DNA of 13,958 bases from a candidate division BRC1 bacterium ADurb.BinA292 (GCA_002068205.1 MVZB01000066.1:1-13958); one strand, 5' to 3'; positions 1-7,344 are shown, numbered from the stretch's first letter. The notes: generated by a model from the sequence alone, not told the origin. Program-made: numbers and translations.

Positions 1-2865
1 TCGCTGGCTGACTAGCCGGCACCGGATACCGGGAGTTGGTTGCGCACCCGAAGCGCGAAACTTGGATGAGAATTCGGCGGCAACATGGCCAATGGTCAGG
101 CCGAAGACTTCACCCTGCATCGCGACGGTCCGCGGGATTTCTCGGTGCGACCATTTCATCAGCAGGCGGTTTTCGGACCTTGGGCGGTCCGTCCTGAACC
201 GGTAACGCGAGAGGTCCTCGAAAAGAACCATTTGGCATGGCGGATATTTTCTCTGCCAGCCGGTGTGGCGATCCTGATATTCGAACCCGAGCGCCGCCAT
301 TACAATCATGTCTGCCCCGACCTTGAGGCGGTCTTCCTTCAACTGGTTGATATGCGCGAGCAGGCGCTCGTCAATATCCTGGCCATCGGGCGTCTCGCCC
401 GGTTTCAGACCAAACCGCTTTTTCGGGCGCACGACCTTGGGAATGCGTTGGCCATTGGCATTCTTGTGATAGACACCTTTCCCATCCTTCTCGTAATCGC
501 GCGAGTGGCACGACCAGGCATTGAGCAGCTTGCGGGTTTCCTCAAGTTCCTCGATATGCCAGAAGGAAAGCCCTCCATACCCGCGAAGTGCCCCCGTCCG
601 GCCACGGCTTCGACTATCCCGCCGCCAGCTTGCGATCTCCCCGCCCAATGCCCGCTCCCACATTCGGTGAATCTTAAGCACCTCGCACGGCCAGCGCGGG
701 TCATTGGCCGCATCAATCAACGGAACCAGGTCATCAAGCAGCCGGGGGTCGAGGATCTGATCCACACGCCGGCGGCGTTCCGGGGAGGTCCACTGATCGT
801 TGCTCCGTAGCGCACGGAATTCATCTCGCCGTTTCACGGGGTCATCATGTCGGCCGAGCGAAAGAAGTTGACTCAGCCGTCGGATGGCCGCGCGGAGTGT
901 CAGTCGTTGTTCGCGAATCATTTCGCGTACGGCGAGCATTTCGGCTGTGGGTTCATCGCCGGGAAGCCGAAGGAGAAACGTGCGCCGGTGCTCCATGAAC
1001 AGATCATCCGTGCCGGCCACCGGAATTCGATGCTTCTTACCGTCTGGGGTACGCGTCAGCTCGTAGACCGAGCAAGCGGCCAACTGGCGGACCCCCAGGT
1101 CTACCGCCATGACCCGCAGGCCCTCGGACATCCGCGTGCCATTAAGTGCCAGTTCCTCGATGCAGGCTTTCTTCCCATCTTCGCGTAAGAGATAGTCAAC
1201 CGCGGCCCAGGGGTCTGTCTCGCCGCTTCTGGCCCGCTTGAATGCGCGATGGCCGGGATTCTGGGGCGGATCCGGAAAGGAAACAGTTATGTTGAGGTAG
1301 GCGCGAGGAAAGGATTCTCCCTCGGCAAACGCAGCCTCACGTAAGGGCTTCGAATCTGTGCTGAAGCGGAAATCCTCACGTTCGAGTTGAAGTTTTGCAC
1401 CGCCAAGGGTGCCGTAGCATTGCTCCCCCGTGCCTGGGTCCGTAAATTTGACCCAGGTGCATTTCGGTTCATTTTTTGCGCCGGTTTTGAATTCATCCGG
1501 AACCTCGTCAAATGCGACGAGACTGATTGGCGGCACGGACCCGCGTTGTGGCTGATTCCACTGGCCCGACGGGCGGAGAGCAATCGTCTCATCCCGTTCT
1601 ATTATTCGATTCTCGGCATCGACAGAAAGAAGCCGGAGAGTTGCACACAAATATCCATCTTCTTCAGTAATGGAATACCGGTGGATGTTGGAGTCACCAC
1701 TGTGTCCACTCCGCGCCCAAAGTGGGTGCTCCAGGGCGTCGGGAGGCGTGTAATTGGCGAATTCCTTCGCCTCGTCGAAAGCGCGCTGTGCTTCGTTAAG
1801 GAGCACATGCTGGCGGAGTGCGGTCTTCCCGAAAGATCCATCCCAGATAAATTGGTTTTCGGATTTGGCGAGCCATGGAAACAAGTCCGATGCATCGCCG
1901 AAACGACCGCGACGTTCAGTTTGCATTTCAGCGATGACGCTTCTCAAGACATCGTCGGTCCGTTTAGAGGGATCGAGCTTGAGCCATTTGTCTTGCAGGT
2001 CCTCCCAGCCGCGAAGCATGCGCTCTGTGATACGAAATGGGGAGTCGGGACGAAAAGCATCACGCCCAAGGCGGACTTCACGATTGCGTTCGTATTCGCA
2101 CAGTCGCTCATGGACCTTTGGGATCGAGTCGACGACACTTTTCCGCAAATGTTCCAGACTTTTCTGCTTTCTTATTCTCTCCGCCACCACGCGACACGTC
2201 CAGCTTTCCCATGACATCAGTCGTTCCAGAGCCTGCTGGAACATGTCACGATCGCCTTTGGTGAGAATAGCGTCCTGCCTCTCTCCCTTGGCGCGAATCC
2301 AGGCCGTTTTAGTCTGGTTGAAAGCCTTGAAAAGCGGCAGCACCCCCCATTCCTTGAGAGCGATAAGGGGAGTCTCGGCGAGTTCCTTCTCACGCTGGGC
2401 TTCATACGCGGCCCGTCTGGCATCCTTCTCCGGGCCGTCGGGCATCTTCATCCAGGCTGGTTTGCGTCCCGTCTTGCTCCTTCCCAGCCCTCCGATAGCA
2501 GACGGATCCACAAGGATACTGTGATACTTTCGGGATATCTGATTAGCGTCACCCTTGTCGCCGATTGAAGATGGAATGATCGCTTCGTAGAGACGCTTCA
2601 AGGCCGCTCGGATTTGCTCATCGCCGGGGTGAGAGGCGCTCGCGCCGTTAGATAACTGGGCTTCGCGAGCTAGTTGAAGGATATCTTCCGCGGGCGCATC
2701 CGGATCGTCGATGGGGCGCTGACGCATCAGCATGAGCCACTGCATATAATAGCGGACGCCCTCGTTGAAGAGTTTGTGGGTCGTCCAGATCGCTTGGCGG
2801 AGCCGACGTGCTTCCTCCGACTTGCCACCGATCGCGAGTTTGAGTTTGATGGAGCGCGTTGCCAT
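1..2865 (-). CDS. cas12b: Cas12b (C2c1), type V-B CRISPR effector nuclease; 3' end beyond window
   Basis: This is an RNA-guided DNA endonuclease; family members use a crRNA plus tracrRNA and cut double-stranded DNA with a single RuvC domain. The frame is open from the ATG at 2865 to the left edge, giving 955 residues; full Cas12b proteins have about 1,100 or more. The N-terminus MATRSIKLKL and the stretches YYMQWLMLMRQ, GGLGRSKTGRKPAW (about residues 130-145), RDMFQQALERLMSWESW (from 206) and KYPPCQMVLFEDLSRYRF resemble the well-studied Alicyclobacillus protein as I recall it. RuvC-I is GLRVMAVDLGVRQLA with Asp589. An Arg-rich bridge-helix-like stretch follows (about 635-660). RuvC-II is MVLFEDLS with Glu883. 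The RuvC-III Asp and the end of the Nuc region are off the window, so integrity cannot be judged. The start is supported by GGAGGT at 2870-2875. No frameshift or internal stop is seen. GC is lower than in the genes to the right. No array, cas1, cas2 or cas4 lies on the visible side. I am very sure of the family. Confidence 0.95.
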   Translation of the reverse strand, partial: MATRSIKLKLAIGGKSEEARRLRQAIWTTHKLFNEGVRYYMQWLMLMRQRPIDDPDAPAEDILQLAREAQLSNGASASHPGDEQIRAALKRLYEAIIPSSIGDKGDANQISRKYHSILVDPSAIGGLGRSKTGRKPAWMKMPDGPEKDARRAAYEAQREKELAETPLIALKEWGVLPLFKAFNQTKTAWIRAKGERQDAILTKGDRDMFQQALERLMSWESWTCRVVAERIRKQKSLEHLRKSVVDSIPKVHERLCEYERNREVRLGRDAFRPDSPFRITERMLRGWEDLQDKWLKLDPSKRTDDVLRSVIAEMQTERRGRFGDASDLFPWLAKSENQFIWDGSFGKTALRQHVLLNEAQRAFDEAKEFANYTPPDALEHPLWARSGHSGDSNIHRYSITEEDGYLCATLRLLSVDAENRIIERDETIALRPSGQWNQPQRGSVPPISLVAFDEVPDEFKTGAKNEPKCTWVKFTDPGTGEQCYGTLGGAKLQLEREDFRFSTDSKPLREAAFAEGESFPRAYLNITVSFPDPPQNPGHRAFKRARSGETDPWAAVDYLLREDGKKACIEELALNGTRMSEGLRVMAVDLGVRQLAACSVYELTRTPDGKKHRIPVAGTDDLFMEHRRTFLLRLPGDEPTAEMLAVREMIREQRLTLRAAIRRLSQLLSLGRHDDPVKRRDEFRALRSNDQWTSPERRRRVDQILDPRLLDDLVPLIDAANDPRWPCEVLKIHRMWERALGGEIASWRRDSRSRGRTGALRGYGGLSFWHIEELEETRKLLNAWSCHSRDYEKDGKGVYHKNANGQRIPKVVRPKKRFGLKPGETPDGQDIDERLLAHINQLKEDRLKVGADMIVMAALGFEYQDRHTGWQRKYPPCQMVLFEDLSRYRFRTDRPRSENRLLMKWSHREIPRTVAMQGEVFGLTIGHVAAEFSSKFRASGAQPTPGIRCRLVSQR

Positions 2866-2869
2866 GGCG

Positions 2870-2875
2870 ACCTCC
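2870..2875 (-). promoter_or_regulatory. Shine-Dalgarno site of cas12b
   Basis: The minus strand reads GGAGGT followed by CGCC and then the ATG at 2865. This perfect anti-16S match at normal spacing fixes the cas12b start at the residue where family members begin (MA-x-x-SIK). Confidence 0.8.
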
Positions 2876-2904
2876 GGTTCCTTTCTTAATAATCGTTTGA
2901 CTGA

Positions 2905-3033
2905 TTACTCATGGATGAGGCGGCGGGTGGGAACGATTTCGTCGGAGATGCCCTGGTCGTCGAACCGGAAGTGGTGGGTCGGTTCGTCGAAGGGCCAGTT
3001 GTTGATCGGATTTTCGATGATGACCGGTTTCAC
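2905..3033 (-). pseudogene. N-terminal remnant of a type III restriction / DEAD-box helicase protein
   Basis: A 42-codon reading frame starts at a GTG (3033-3031), preceded by a GAGGGGG stretch, and ends at TAA (2907-2905). Its product contains ENPINNWPFDEPTHHFRF and DDQGISDEIVPTRR. From memory this matches the very N-terminus of large type III restriction-like helicase proteins (BPTD_3080-type), which read ENPI-x-N-S-PF-x-EPT-x-HF-x-F, then DEGIT-x-EIV-x-x-RR, and continue for roughly another thousand residues. Here the match stops right after the RR. The sequence upstream of codon 1 shows no family resemblance. It ends 39 bases before the cas12b ATG on the same strand, so the two are probably co-transcribed. 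The simplest reading is a deletion relic left when cas12b arrived or when the island decayed. A small translated leader peptide is an alternative. Confidence 0.65.
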
Positions 3034-3079
3034 CGCATCCCCCTCAGGTTCCCCCCTTGCCCACGGTGAAAGAACAAAG

Positions 3080-3096
3080 CAGTTCAGACGGAACTG
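3080..3096. repeat. Short perfect inverted repeat upstream of the cas12b unit
   Basis: CAGTTC and GAACTG form a 6-bp perfect dyad around a 5-base centre. It lies about 47 bases upstream of the restriction-remnant start and 215 bases upstream of cas12b. On the minus strand it directly follows an AT-richer stretch (TTGTTTTACCTTAAACC) where a promoter could sit, so it could be an operator or a 5'-end hairpin. The role is inferred; only the symmetry is seen. Confidence 0.35.
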
Positions 3097-3285
3097 GTTT
3101 AAGGTAAAACAAGACGCGGAAAGGCGCAAGGAGGATGTAGGGGGACGCGGAGGGCCGGAGGTTGATGGTTGCGGTGATGCGGGGTGGCTGATGGGGCCGA
3201 GGCGCTGCTAGGATGGGAGGGGTTCGGCTTCGAGAGCCGGGGACGAGCGGCCAGGACCGACGTTTAATCTGAGGCGCGAACGTTC

Positions 3286-5925
3286 ATGCACCGGGGGATG
3301 AGGATGGCGGAGGATTTGCGTCGCGAGCGGGGCTACTCGACGGGGCTGGCCGAGCTGGACGCGCTGCTCGGGGGGCTGATCCCGGGCGACAACATCGTCT
3401 GGCAGGTCGATCAGCTCGCCGATTACGAGGCGTTCGCGCGGCCGTTCGCGGCGGGGGCGGTCGCGGTCGGCCACCGCACGCTCTATCTGCGCTTCGCCGA
3501 CCACGCCCCGGTGCTGGCCGACGACGCGGGCGTCGAGCGCGTCGAGCTCGATCCGCAGGCCGGGTTTGAAATGTTCCTGGGCGCGATCCACGCGACGATC
3601 GGCCGCGCCGGGCGCGGCGTCTGCTACGTCTTCGATTCGCTCTCGGATCTGGCCGTCGACTGGTTCAGCGACCAGATGCTGGGGAACTTCTTCCGGCTGA
3701 CCTGCCCGTATCTTTACGACATGGGGACGATCGCCTATTTCGCGCTGCTGCGCGACTACCATTCGCTGCACGCGACCGCGCCGATCCGCGAGACGACCCA
3801 GCTTTTCCTCGACGCCTATCGCCACAAGGGGGAACTCTACGTCCGGCCGCGCAAGGTGCAGCAGCGCCACACGCCGGGGATGCACCTGCTGCACGCCTGG
3901 CGCGGCGGCCGGTTCGTCAGCGTGACCGACAGCCACCAGGCGGCGGAGATCATGACGGCCTCGCCGCGCTCGACGCTCGACACCGCGATGGACCGGCTCG
4001 ACGTCTGGAACCGCGCGTTCCTGCAGGCCGAGGAGGCGCTGCGCGATCAGGACCGCCTCGGCGCGGCCGATCACGATCTGGACGAGTTGCACGGCCGGCT
4101 GCTGCGGATGGTGATCTCGCGCGATGAGCGGATGCTGCGGCTCGCCCGGCGGCACCTGAGCTTGGAGGAAGTGCTCCAGATCGGCCGGCGGACGGTCGGC
4201 ACCGGCCTGATCGGCGGCAAATCGGTGGGGATGCTGCTCGCCCGGGCGATCCTGCAACGCGCCGACCCCCGCTGGCGCGACCGGCTCGAGGTCCACGATT
4301 CGTTCTACATCGCCTCGGACGTCTTCTACTCGTTCCTGGTGCGCAACGGCTGCTGGTGGATCCGCCAGAACCAGCGCAACCCGGCGACGTTCCTCCAAGG
4401 GGTCCACATCGCCCGCCGGCGGATCCTGGAGGGGACCTTCCCCGAGGAAGTGGAGCGCCAGTTCGCGGAGATCCTGGACTATTTCGGGCCGTCGCCGATC
4501 ATCGTGCGCTCCTCCAGCCTGCTGGAGGACAACTTCGGCAACGCGTTCGCCGGGAAGTACGAGAGCGTCTTCTGCCCGAACCAGGGGACGCTCGAGCAGC
4601 GGCTGGAGAATTTCCTGGCGGCGGTGCGGACGATCTACGCCAGCACGATGCGCGAGGAGGCGCTCAACTACCGCGCGCGCCACGGCATCCTCGGCCGCGA
4701 CGAGCAGATGGCGCTGCTCGTCCAGCGCGTCTCGGGGTCGCTGCACGACGGCTACTTCTATCCGCAACTGGCGGGCGTGGCCTATTCGTTCAATCCCTAT
4801 GCGTGGAGCGACCAGATCGATCCGCGGGCGGGGCTGGTGCGCCTGGTGTTCGGTCTGGGGACGCGCGCGGTCGACCGGACCGACGACGACTACACGCGGA
4901 TCATCGCGCTGAACTCGCCCGAGCGCCGCCCGGAACGCTCGGAGGAGGGGGTCGGGCGCCTCGCGCAGCAGAAGGTCGACGCCTTGGACCTGACGAGCAA
5001 TGCGCTGGTCACGACCGACTTCAGCCGGATCCTGGCGCAGCGGCCGGCGATCCCGATGCACCTGTTCGCCAGCTACGACCCCGACCGCGGGCGCTACTAC
5101 CGCGAGCGGGGGCGGAGCGACGGCGACCCGCGCGCGCTGACGTTCGACCGCCTGATCGCCGAGACCAGCTTCATCGACGATATGCGCGAGATGCTGAAAA
5201 CCTTGCAGGAGGCCTATGCCTACCCCGTCGACGTCGAATTCACGGCGAATTTTCTCGATGAGCGCGAATACAAGATCAACATCGTGCAATGCCGGCCGCT
5301 GCAGGTGAAGGGCGGGATGGTGGCGATGGCGCTGCCCGACGACGTCGCGCCGGAGCAGACGCTGCTGCGGACGCGCGGGCCGGTGATCGGTCACAGCCGC
5401 GTCACGCCGGTCGACCGCGTGATCCTGGTCGTGCCGGCAGCCTACGGCAATCTGCCGGCGGCCGAGCGCTACGCCGTGGCGCGGCTGATCGGCCGGCTCA
5501 ACGCGGTCAACGACAAGGAGACGACGCTGCTGATCGGGCCGGGGCGCTGGGGGACGACGACGCCCGCGCTGGGGATCACGGTCAGCTTCGCCGAGATTGA
5601 TCGCGCGCGCGTGGTGTGCGAAATTGTCGCGATGCGCGAGGATCTGGTGCCCGACGTCTCGCTGGGGACGCATTTCTTCAGCGAACTGGTGGAGATGGAA
5701 ATGCTCTGGCTGGCGCTCTTTCCGACGCAGTCGGGCAACCTGTTCAACCAGGCGCTGCTGGAGGCGGCGCCCAACCGGCTGACCGATCTGGTGCCCGACG
5801 CGGCGCATCTGGCCCATGTTGTGCGTGTGGTCGACGCGGAGGATCTGGCCGGCCGCGGCCAGCTCCGGCTGCACGCCGACACGCTGAACCAGCGGGTGCT
5901 GTGCTACCTCGCCCGCGGCGGCTGA
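3286..5925 (+). CDS. PEP/pyruvate-binding (PPDK N-terminal, ATP-grasp) protein with N-terminal KaiC/RecA-like domain
   Basis: This 879-residue protein appears to have two parts. Residues about 15-225 resemble a KaiC/RadA-type fold: STGLAELDALLGGLIPGDN matches the family's entry motif, and GVCYVFDSLSDL (111-122) resembles a Walker B strand. The phosphate loop, however, reads GDNIVWQV with no GK[ST], so ATP binding there is doubtful. Residues about 300-680 are the ATP-grasp domain of PEP synthase and pyruvate phosphate dikinase: GLIGGKSVGM (307-316), IVRSSSLLEDN (406-416), AFAGKYESVF (420-429), VDVEF near 648 and INIVQCRPLQ near 664. A C-terminal stretch with GPGRWG (751-756) and GTHFFSELVEMEM follows. 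The swivelling phospho-His domain and the PEP-binding TIM barrel of PpsA/PpdK are absent, so it is not a complete PEP synthase. Its substrate is unknown. Alternative starts at 3298 and 3304 are possible. It diverges from the cas12b unit. Confidence 0.85.
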   Translation: MHRGMRMAEDLRRERGYSTGLAELDALLGGLIPGDNIVWQVDQLADYEAFARPFAAGAVAVGHRTLYLRFADHAPVLADDAGVERVELDPQAGFEMFLGAIHATIGRAGRGVCYVFDSLSDLAVDWFSDQMLGNFFRLTCPYLYDMGTIAYFALLRDYHSLHATAPIRETTQLFLDAYRHKGELYVRPRKVQQRHTPGMHLLHAWRGGRFVSVTDSHQAAEIMTASPRSTLDTAMDRLDVWNRAFLQAEEALRDQDRLGAADHDLDELHGRLLRMVISRDERMLRLARRHLSLEEVLQIGRRTVGTGLIGGKSVGMLLARAILQRADPRWRDRLEVHDSFYIASDVFYSFLVRNGCWWIRQNQRNPATFLQGVHIARRRILEGTFPEEVERQFAEILDYFGPSPIIVRSSSLLEDNFGNAFAGKYESVFCPNQGTLEQRLENFLAAVRTIYASTMREEALNYRARHGILGRDEQMALLVQRVSGSLHDGYFYPQLAGVAYSFNPYAWSDQIDPRAGLVRLVFGLGTRAVDRTDDDYTRIIALNSPERRPERSEEGVGRLAQQKVDALDLTSNALVTTDFSRILAQRPAIPMHLFASYDPDRGRYYRERGRSDGDPRALTFDRLIAETSFIDDMREMLKTLQEAYAYPVDVEFTANFLDEREYKINIVQCRPLQVKGGMVAMALPDDVAPEQTLLRTRGPVIGHSRVTPVDRVILVVPAAYGNLPAAERYAVARLIGRLNAVNDKETTLLIGPGRWGTTTPALGITVSFAEIDRARVVCEIVAMREDLVPDVSLGTHFFSELVEMEMLWLALFPTQSGNLFNQALLEAAPNRLTDLVPDAAHLAHVVRVVDAEDLAGRGQLRLHADTLNQRVLCYLARGG

Positions 5926-5928
5926 AGG

Positions 5929-5994
5929 ATCGGTGTTGCAATCGGTATCGCTATCGGGATCGCCATCGAGCTCGCCATCGGGCTCGGGCTCGAT
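5929..5994. repeat. Period-6 tract of [A/C]TCGNN units
   Basis: About eleven hexamer units in phase begin three bases after the stop of the preceding gene, for example ATCGGT, ATCGCT, ATCGGG, ATCGCC, ATCGAG, CTCGCC. The first four positions are nearly fixed and the last two vary. Translated on the minus strand it gives an Asp-rich string, but no gene is there. The degenerate third pair argues against simple recent slippage alone. Confidence 0.7.
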
Positions 5995-6001
5995 TCCCCC
6001 C

Positions 6002-6018
6002 GCATCCCGCGGGGATGC
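6002..6018. repeat. Perfect hairpin-forming inverted repeat
   Basis: GCATCCC and GGGATGC pair over 7 bp around GCG. The right arm belongs to GGGATGCCAGA, which recurs at 6089-6099, so this is probably part of a dispersed palindromic element. No T-run follows, so it is not a standard terminator. Confidence 0.5.
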
Positions 6019-6028
6019 CAGAGAAGAG

Positions 6029-6057
6029 CCGGTGGTCGAGCGCCGCGACACCACCGG
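6029..6057. repeat. Inverted repeat, 8-bp arms
   Basis: CCGGTGGT (6029-6036) pairs perfectly with ACCACCGG (6050-6057) across a GC-rich 13-base centre. It stands 10 bases after the 6002-6018 hairpin and looks like the second half of the same REP-like unit. Confidence 0.45.
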
Positions 6058-6163
6058 TCAGCGGCCGCCCAACATTCGCATCACGGCAGGGATGCCAGAA
6101 AGCATGCGGCGCGTCAACGGACCGATTCAAATGACCGAGGCCTTGCCGCACCGATCAACCGGG

Positions 6164-6251
6164 CAGTCCCGTCAGGGACGGCAGACTTCAGCCCGCCACT
6201 TCAGCGGGAAACGATGAAGGAAAGAACCAAGAGTCCCGCGGGGACGGCAGA
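6164..6251. repeat. Dispersed composite palindromic repeat, copy A
   Basis: This copy contains three small hairpins in a row: GTCCC/GGGAC at 6166-6179 (loop GTCA), CCCGC/GCGGG at 6192-6208, and GTCCC/GGGAC at 6233-6245 (loop GCG). Its first 41 bases (6164-6204) recur at 8849-8889 with a single mismatch. The later part resembles 9098-9157. Such elements are typical of REP-like sequences mobilised by RAYT transposases; no such transposase is in the window. Confidence 0.7.
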
Positions 6252-6261
6252 ACCCCTCGAA

Positions 6262-6300
6262 TCGATCTCGATCTCGATCACCACCACGACAACAACCACG
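6262..6300. repeat. Second period-6 tract (TCGATC and AC-rich)
   Basis: Three perfect TCGATC units are followed by ACC/ACA-type triplets up to 6300. It lies 32 bases before the Shine-Dalgarno of the next gene. It mirrors the period-6 tract at 5929-5994 at the other end of the same spacer. Confidence 0.5.
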
Positions 6301-6344
6301 AGCGACGCAAAACAAAATACGTATCACAGAGAAAGGACGGGATC

Positions 6345-7256
6345 ATGGAACAGAGAGCGTTGGGACGGACGGGCGATGAGGTCACGATGCTGGCGTTCGG
6401 CGCGGCGCAGCTCGGCCAACTGATGGAGGATCACCAGGCGGCCGCCGCGCTGGTCGACCAATTGATCGATGCCGGAATCCGGTTCATCGACACGGCGGCG
6501 TGCTACGCCAATTCCGAGGAGAAGCTGGGGCCGGTGATGGCGCGCCGCCGCGGCGAATGCTTCCTCGCCTCCAAGTGCGGCCATCAGGTGGATCCCGGAG
6601 ACCCGCCGGAGTGGTCGCCCGAGATCATCCGCCATAGCTGCGAACGCTCGCTCCGCCGGCTGCAAACCGATCATCTCGACCTGCTGCTGCTCCACACCTG
6701 CTCCGAGGAGAAACTCCGCGACGAAGCGATGATCGGGGCGCTCGAGCAATGCAAGCGGGATGGGTTGACGCGGTTCATCGGCTACAGCGGCGACAACCAG
6801 TCGGCGCTGACCGCGATCAAGTCGGGGCGCTTCGACTGCCTGGAAGTCACGATCAACTTCTGCGATCAATCGGTGCTGGACGAGGTGCTGCCGGCGGCGC
6901 GCGCGGCGGGGATGGGCGTGCTGGCGAAACGGACGATCGCCAACGCCTGCTGGCGCGAGCTGTCGCGGCTGCCCGCAAACCATCAGGCCTACATCCGGCC
7001 GTATGTCGACCGGCTCGGCAAACTGGGATTTACGCCGCAGTCGCTGGGCTACGACGGCGACTGGGCCGAGCTGGCGCTGCGCTTCACGGCGTTTCAGCCG
7101 GGCGTCAGCACGGCGATCATCGGCGGAACCCATTTCGGCCACATCCAGGAGAACATCCGCGCCGCGGCCATGGGACCGCTGCCGGCCGAGGTGCAGGCCC
7201 GGCTGCGCGAGGCGTGGCAGGCCAGCGCCGACGCGTCGTGGATCGGGCTGAGCTGA
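6345..7256 (+). CDS. Aldo/keto reductase family protein
   Basis: This is a 303-residue cytosolic NAD(P)H-dependent oxidoreductase of the (beta/alpha)8-barrel aldo/keto reductase family; members reduce aldehydes or ketones, often of sugars. It opens with MEQRALGRTG, a typical start of the family. The catalytic tetrad is complete: Asp49 in FIDTAACY, Tyr54, Lys77 in LASKCG and His117 in LLLLHTC. IGYSGDN (about 260 bp later) and the C-terminal VSTAIIGGTHFGHIQENI are the usual cofactor-binding segments. The length is normal. The start has AAAGGA at 6332-6337, seven bases ahead. It appears to be a single-gene unit that ends just before a strong hairpin terminator and converges with the Gfo/Idh gene. 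The substrate cannot be told from sequence. Confidence 0.92.
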   Translation: MEQRALGRTGDEVTMLAFGAAQLGQLMEDHQAAAALVDQLIDAGIRFIDTAACYANSEEKLGPVMARRRGECFLASKCGHQVDPGDPPEWSPEIIRHSCERSLRRLQTDHLDLLLLHTCSEEKLRDEAMIGALEQCKRDGLTRFIGYSGDNQSALTAIKSGRFDCLEVTINFCDQSVLDEVLPAARAAGMGVLAKRTIANACWRELSRLPANHQAYIRPYVDRLGKLGFTPQSLGYDGDWAELALRFTAFQPGVSTAIIGGTHFGHIQENIRAAAMGPLPAEVQARLREAWQASADASWIGLS

Positions 7257-7272
7257 GGCACGGTTCAGGCTC

Positions 7273-7296
7273 CGGCGCTGCCGCGCGGCGGCGCCG
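7273..7296. other. Very GC-rich hairpin after the aldo/keto reductase
   Basis: CGGCGCTGCCGC and GCGGCGGCGCCG can pair along 12 positions with one G-T wobble, leaving about four unpaired bases at the tip. No T-run follows. It lies 17 bases after the reductase stop and could protect the mRNA 3' end or slow the polymerase ahead of the terminator at 7311. Confidence 0.45.
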
Positions 7297-7310
7297 CGTA
7301 TTATGAAACG

Positions 7311-7344
7311 AAATCCGGCGGATCCCACCGATCCGACGGATTTT
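7311..7344. terminator. Intrinsic terminator between convergent genes
   Basis: AAATCCGGCGGATC (7311-7324) pairs with GATCCGACGGATTT (7330-7343) over 14 positions with one mismatch, around a CCACC loop. On the plus strand it ends in TTTT; on the minus strand the opposite arm ends in TTT. It sits between the stops of the aldo/keto reductase (7256) and the Gfo/Idh gene (7414), so it can serve both directions. Confidence 0.8.

Larger units (their letters stand above)
5926..6344. other. Repeat-rich intergenic spacer without genes
   Basis: No credible gene lies between the PEP-binding protein and the aldo/keto reductase. The spacer holds a period-6 tract (5929-5994), two inverted repeats (6002-6018 and 6029-6057), a composite dispersed palindromic repeat (6164-6251) and a second period-6 tract (6262-6300). 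GGGATGCCAGA occurs twice, at 6012-6022 and 6089-6099. Short frames here are low-complexity and unsupported. Confidence 0.7.

Noticed and set aside
85..2524. Several plus-strand frames of 60-275 codons opposite cas12b
   Set aside because: The minus strand encodes Cas12b continuously through the whole stretch; the plus-strand products resemble no family.
1..3285. CRISPR array or tracrRNA next to cas12b
   Set aside because: No regularly spaced direct repeats are visible in the coding stretch or upstream of it; if present they lie beyond the left edge.
3208..6054. A 948-codon open frame on the minus strand opposite the PEP-binding protein gene
   Set aside because: It is Arg/Gln/Val/Ala-rich with no recognisable domain, and it mirrors the GC-rich codon use of the plus-strand gene, which shows clear ATP-grasp motifs. 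It is a compositional shadow.
5952..6151. Small proteins in the repeat-rich spacer
   Set aside because: Their products are translations of hexamer tracts and palindromes, without supported starts or family resemblance.
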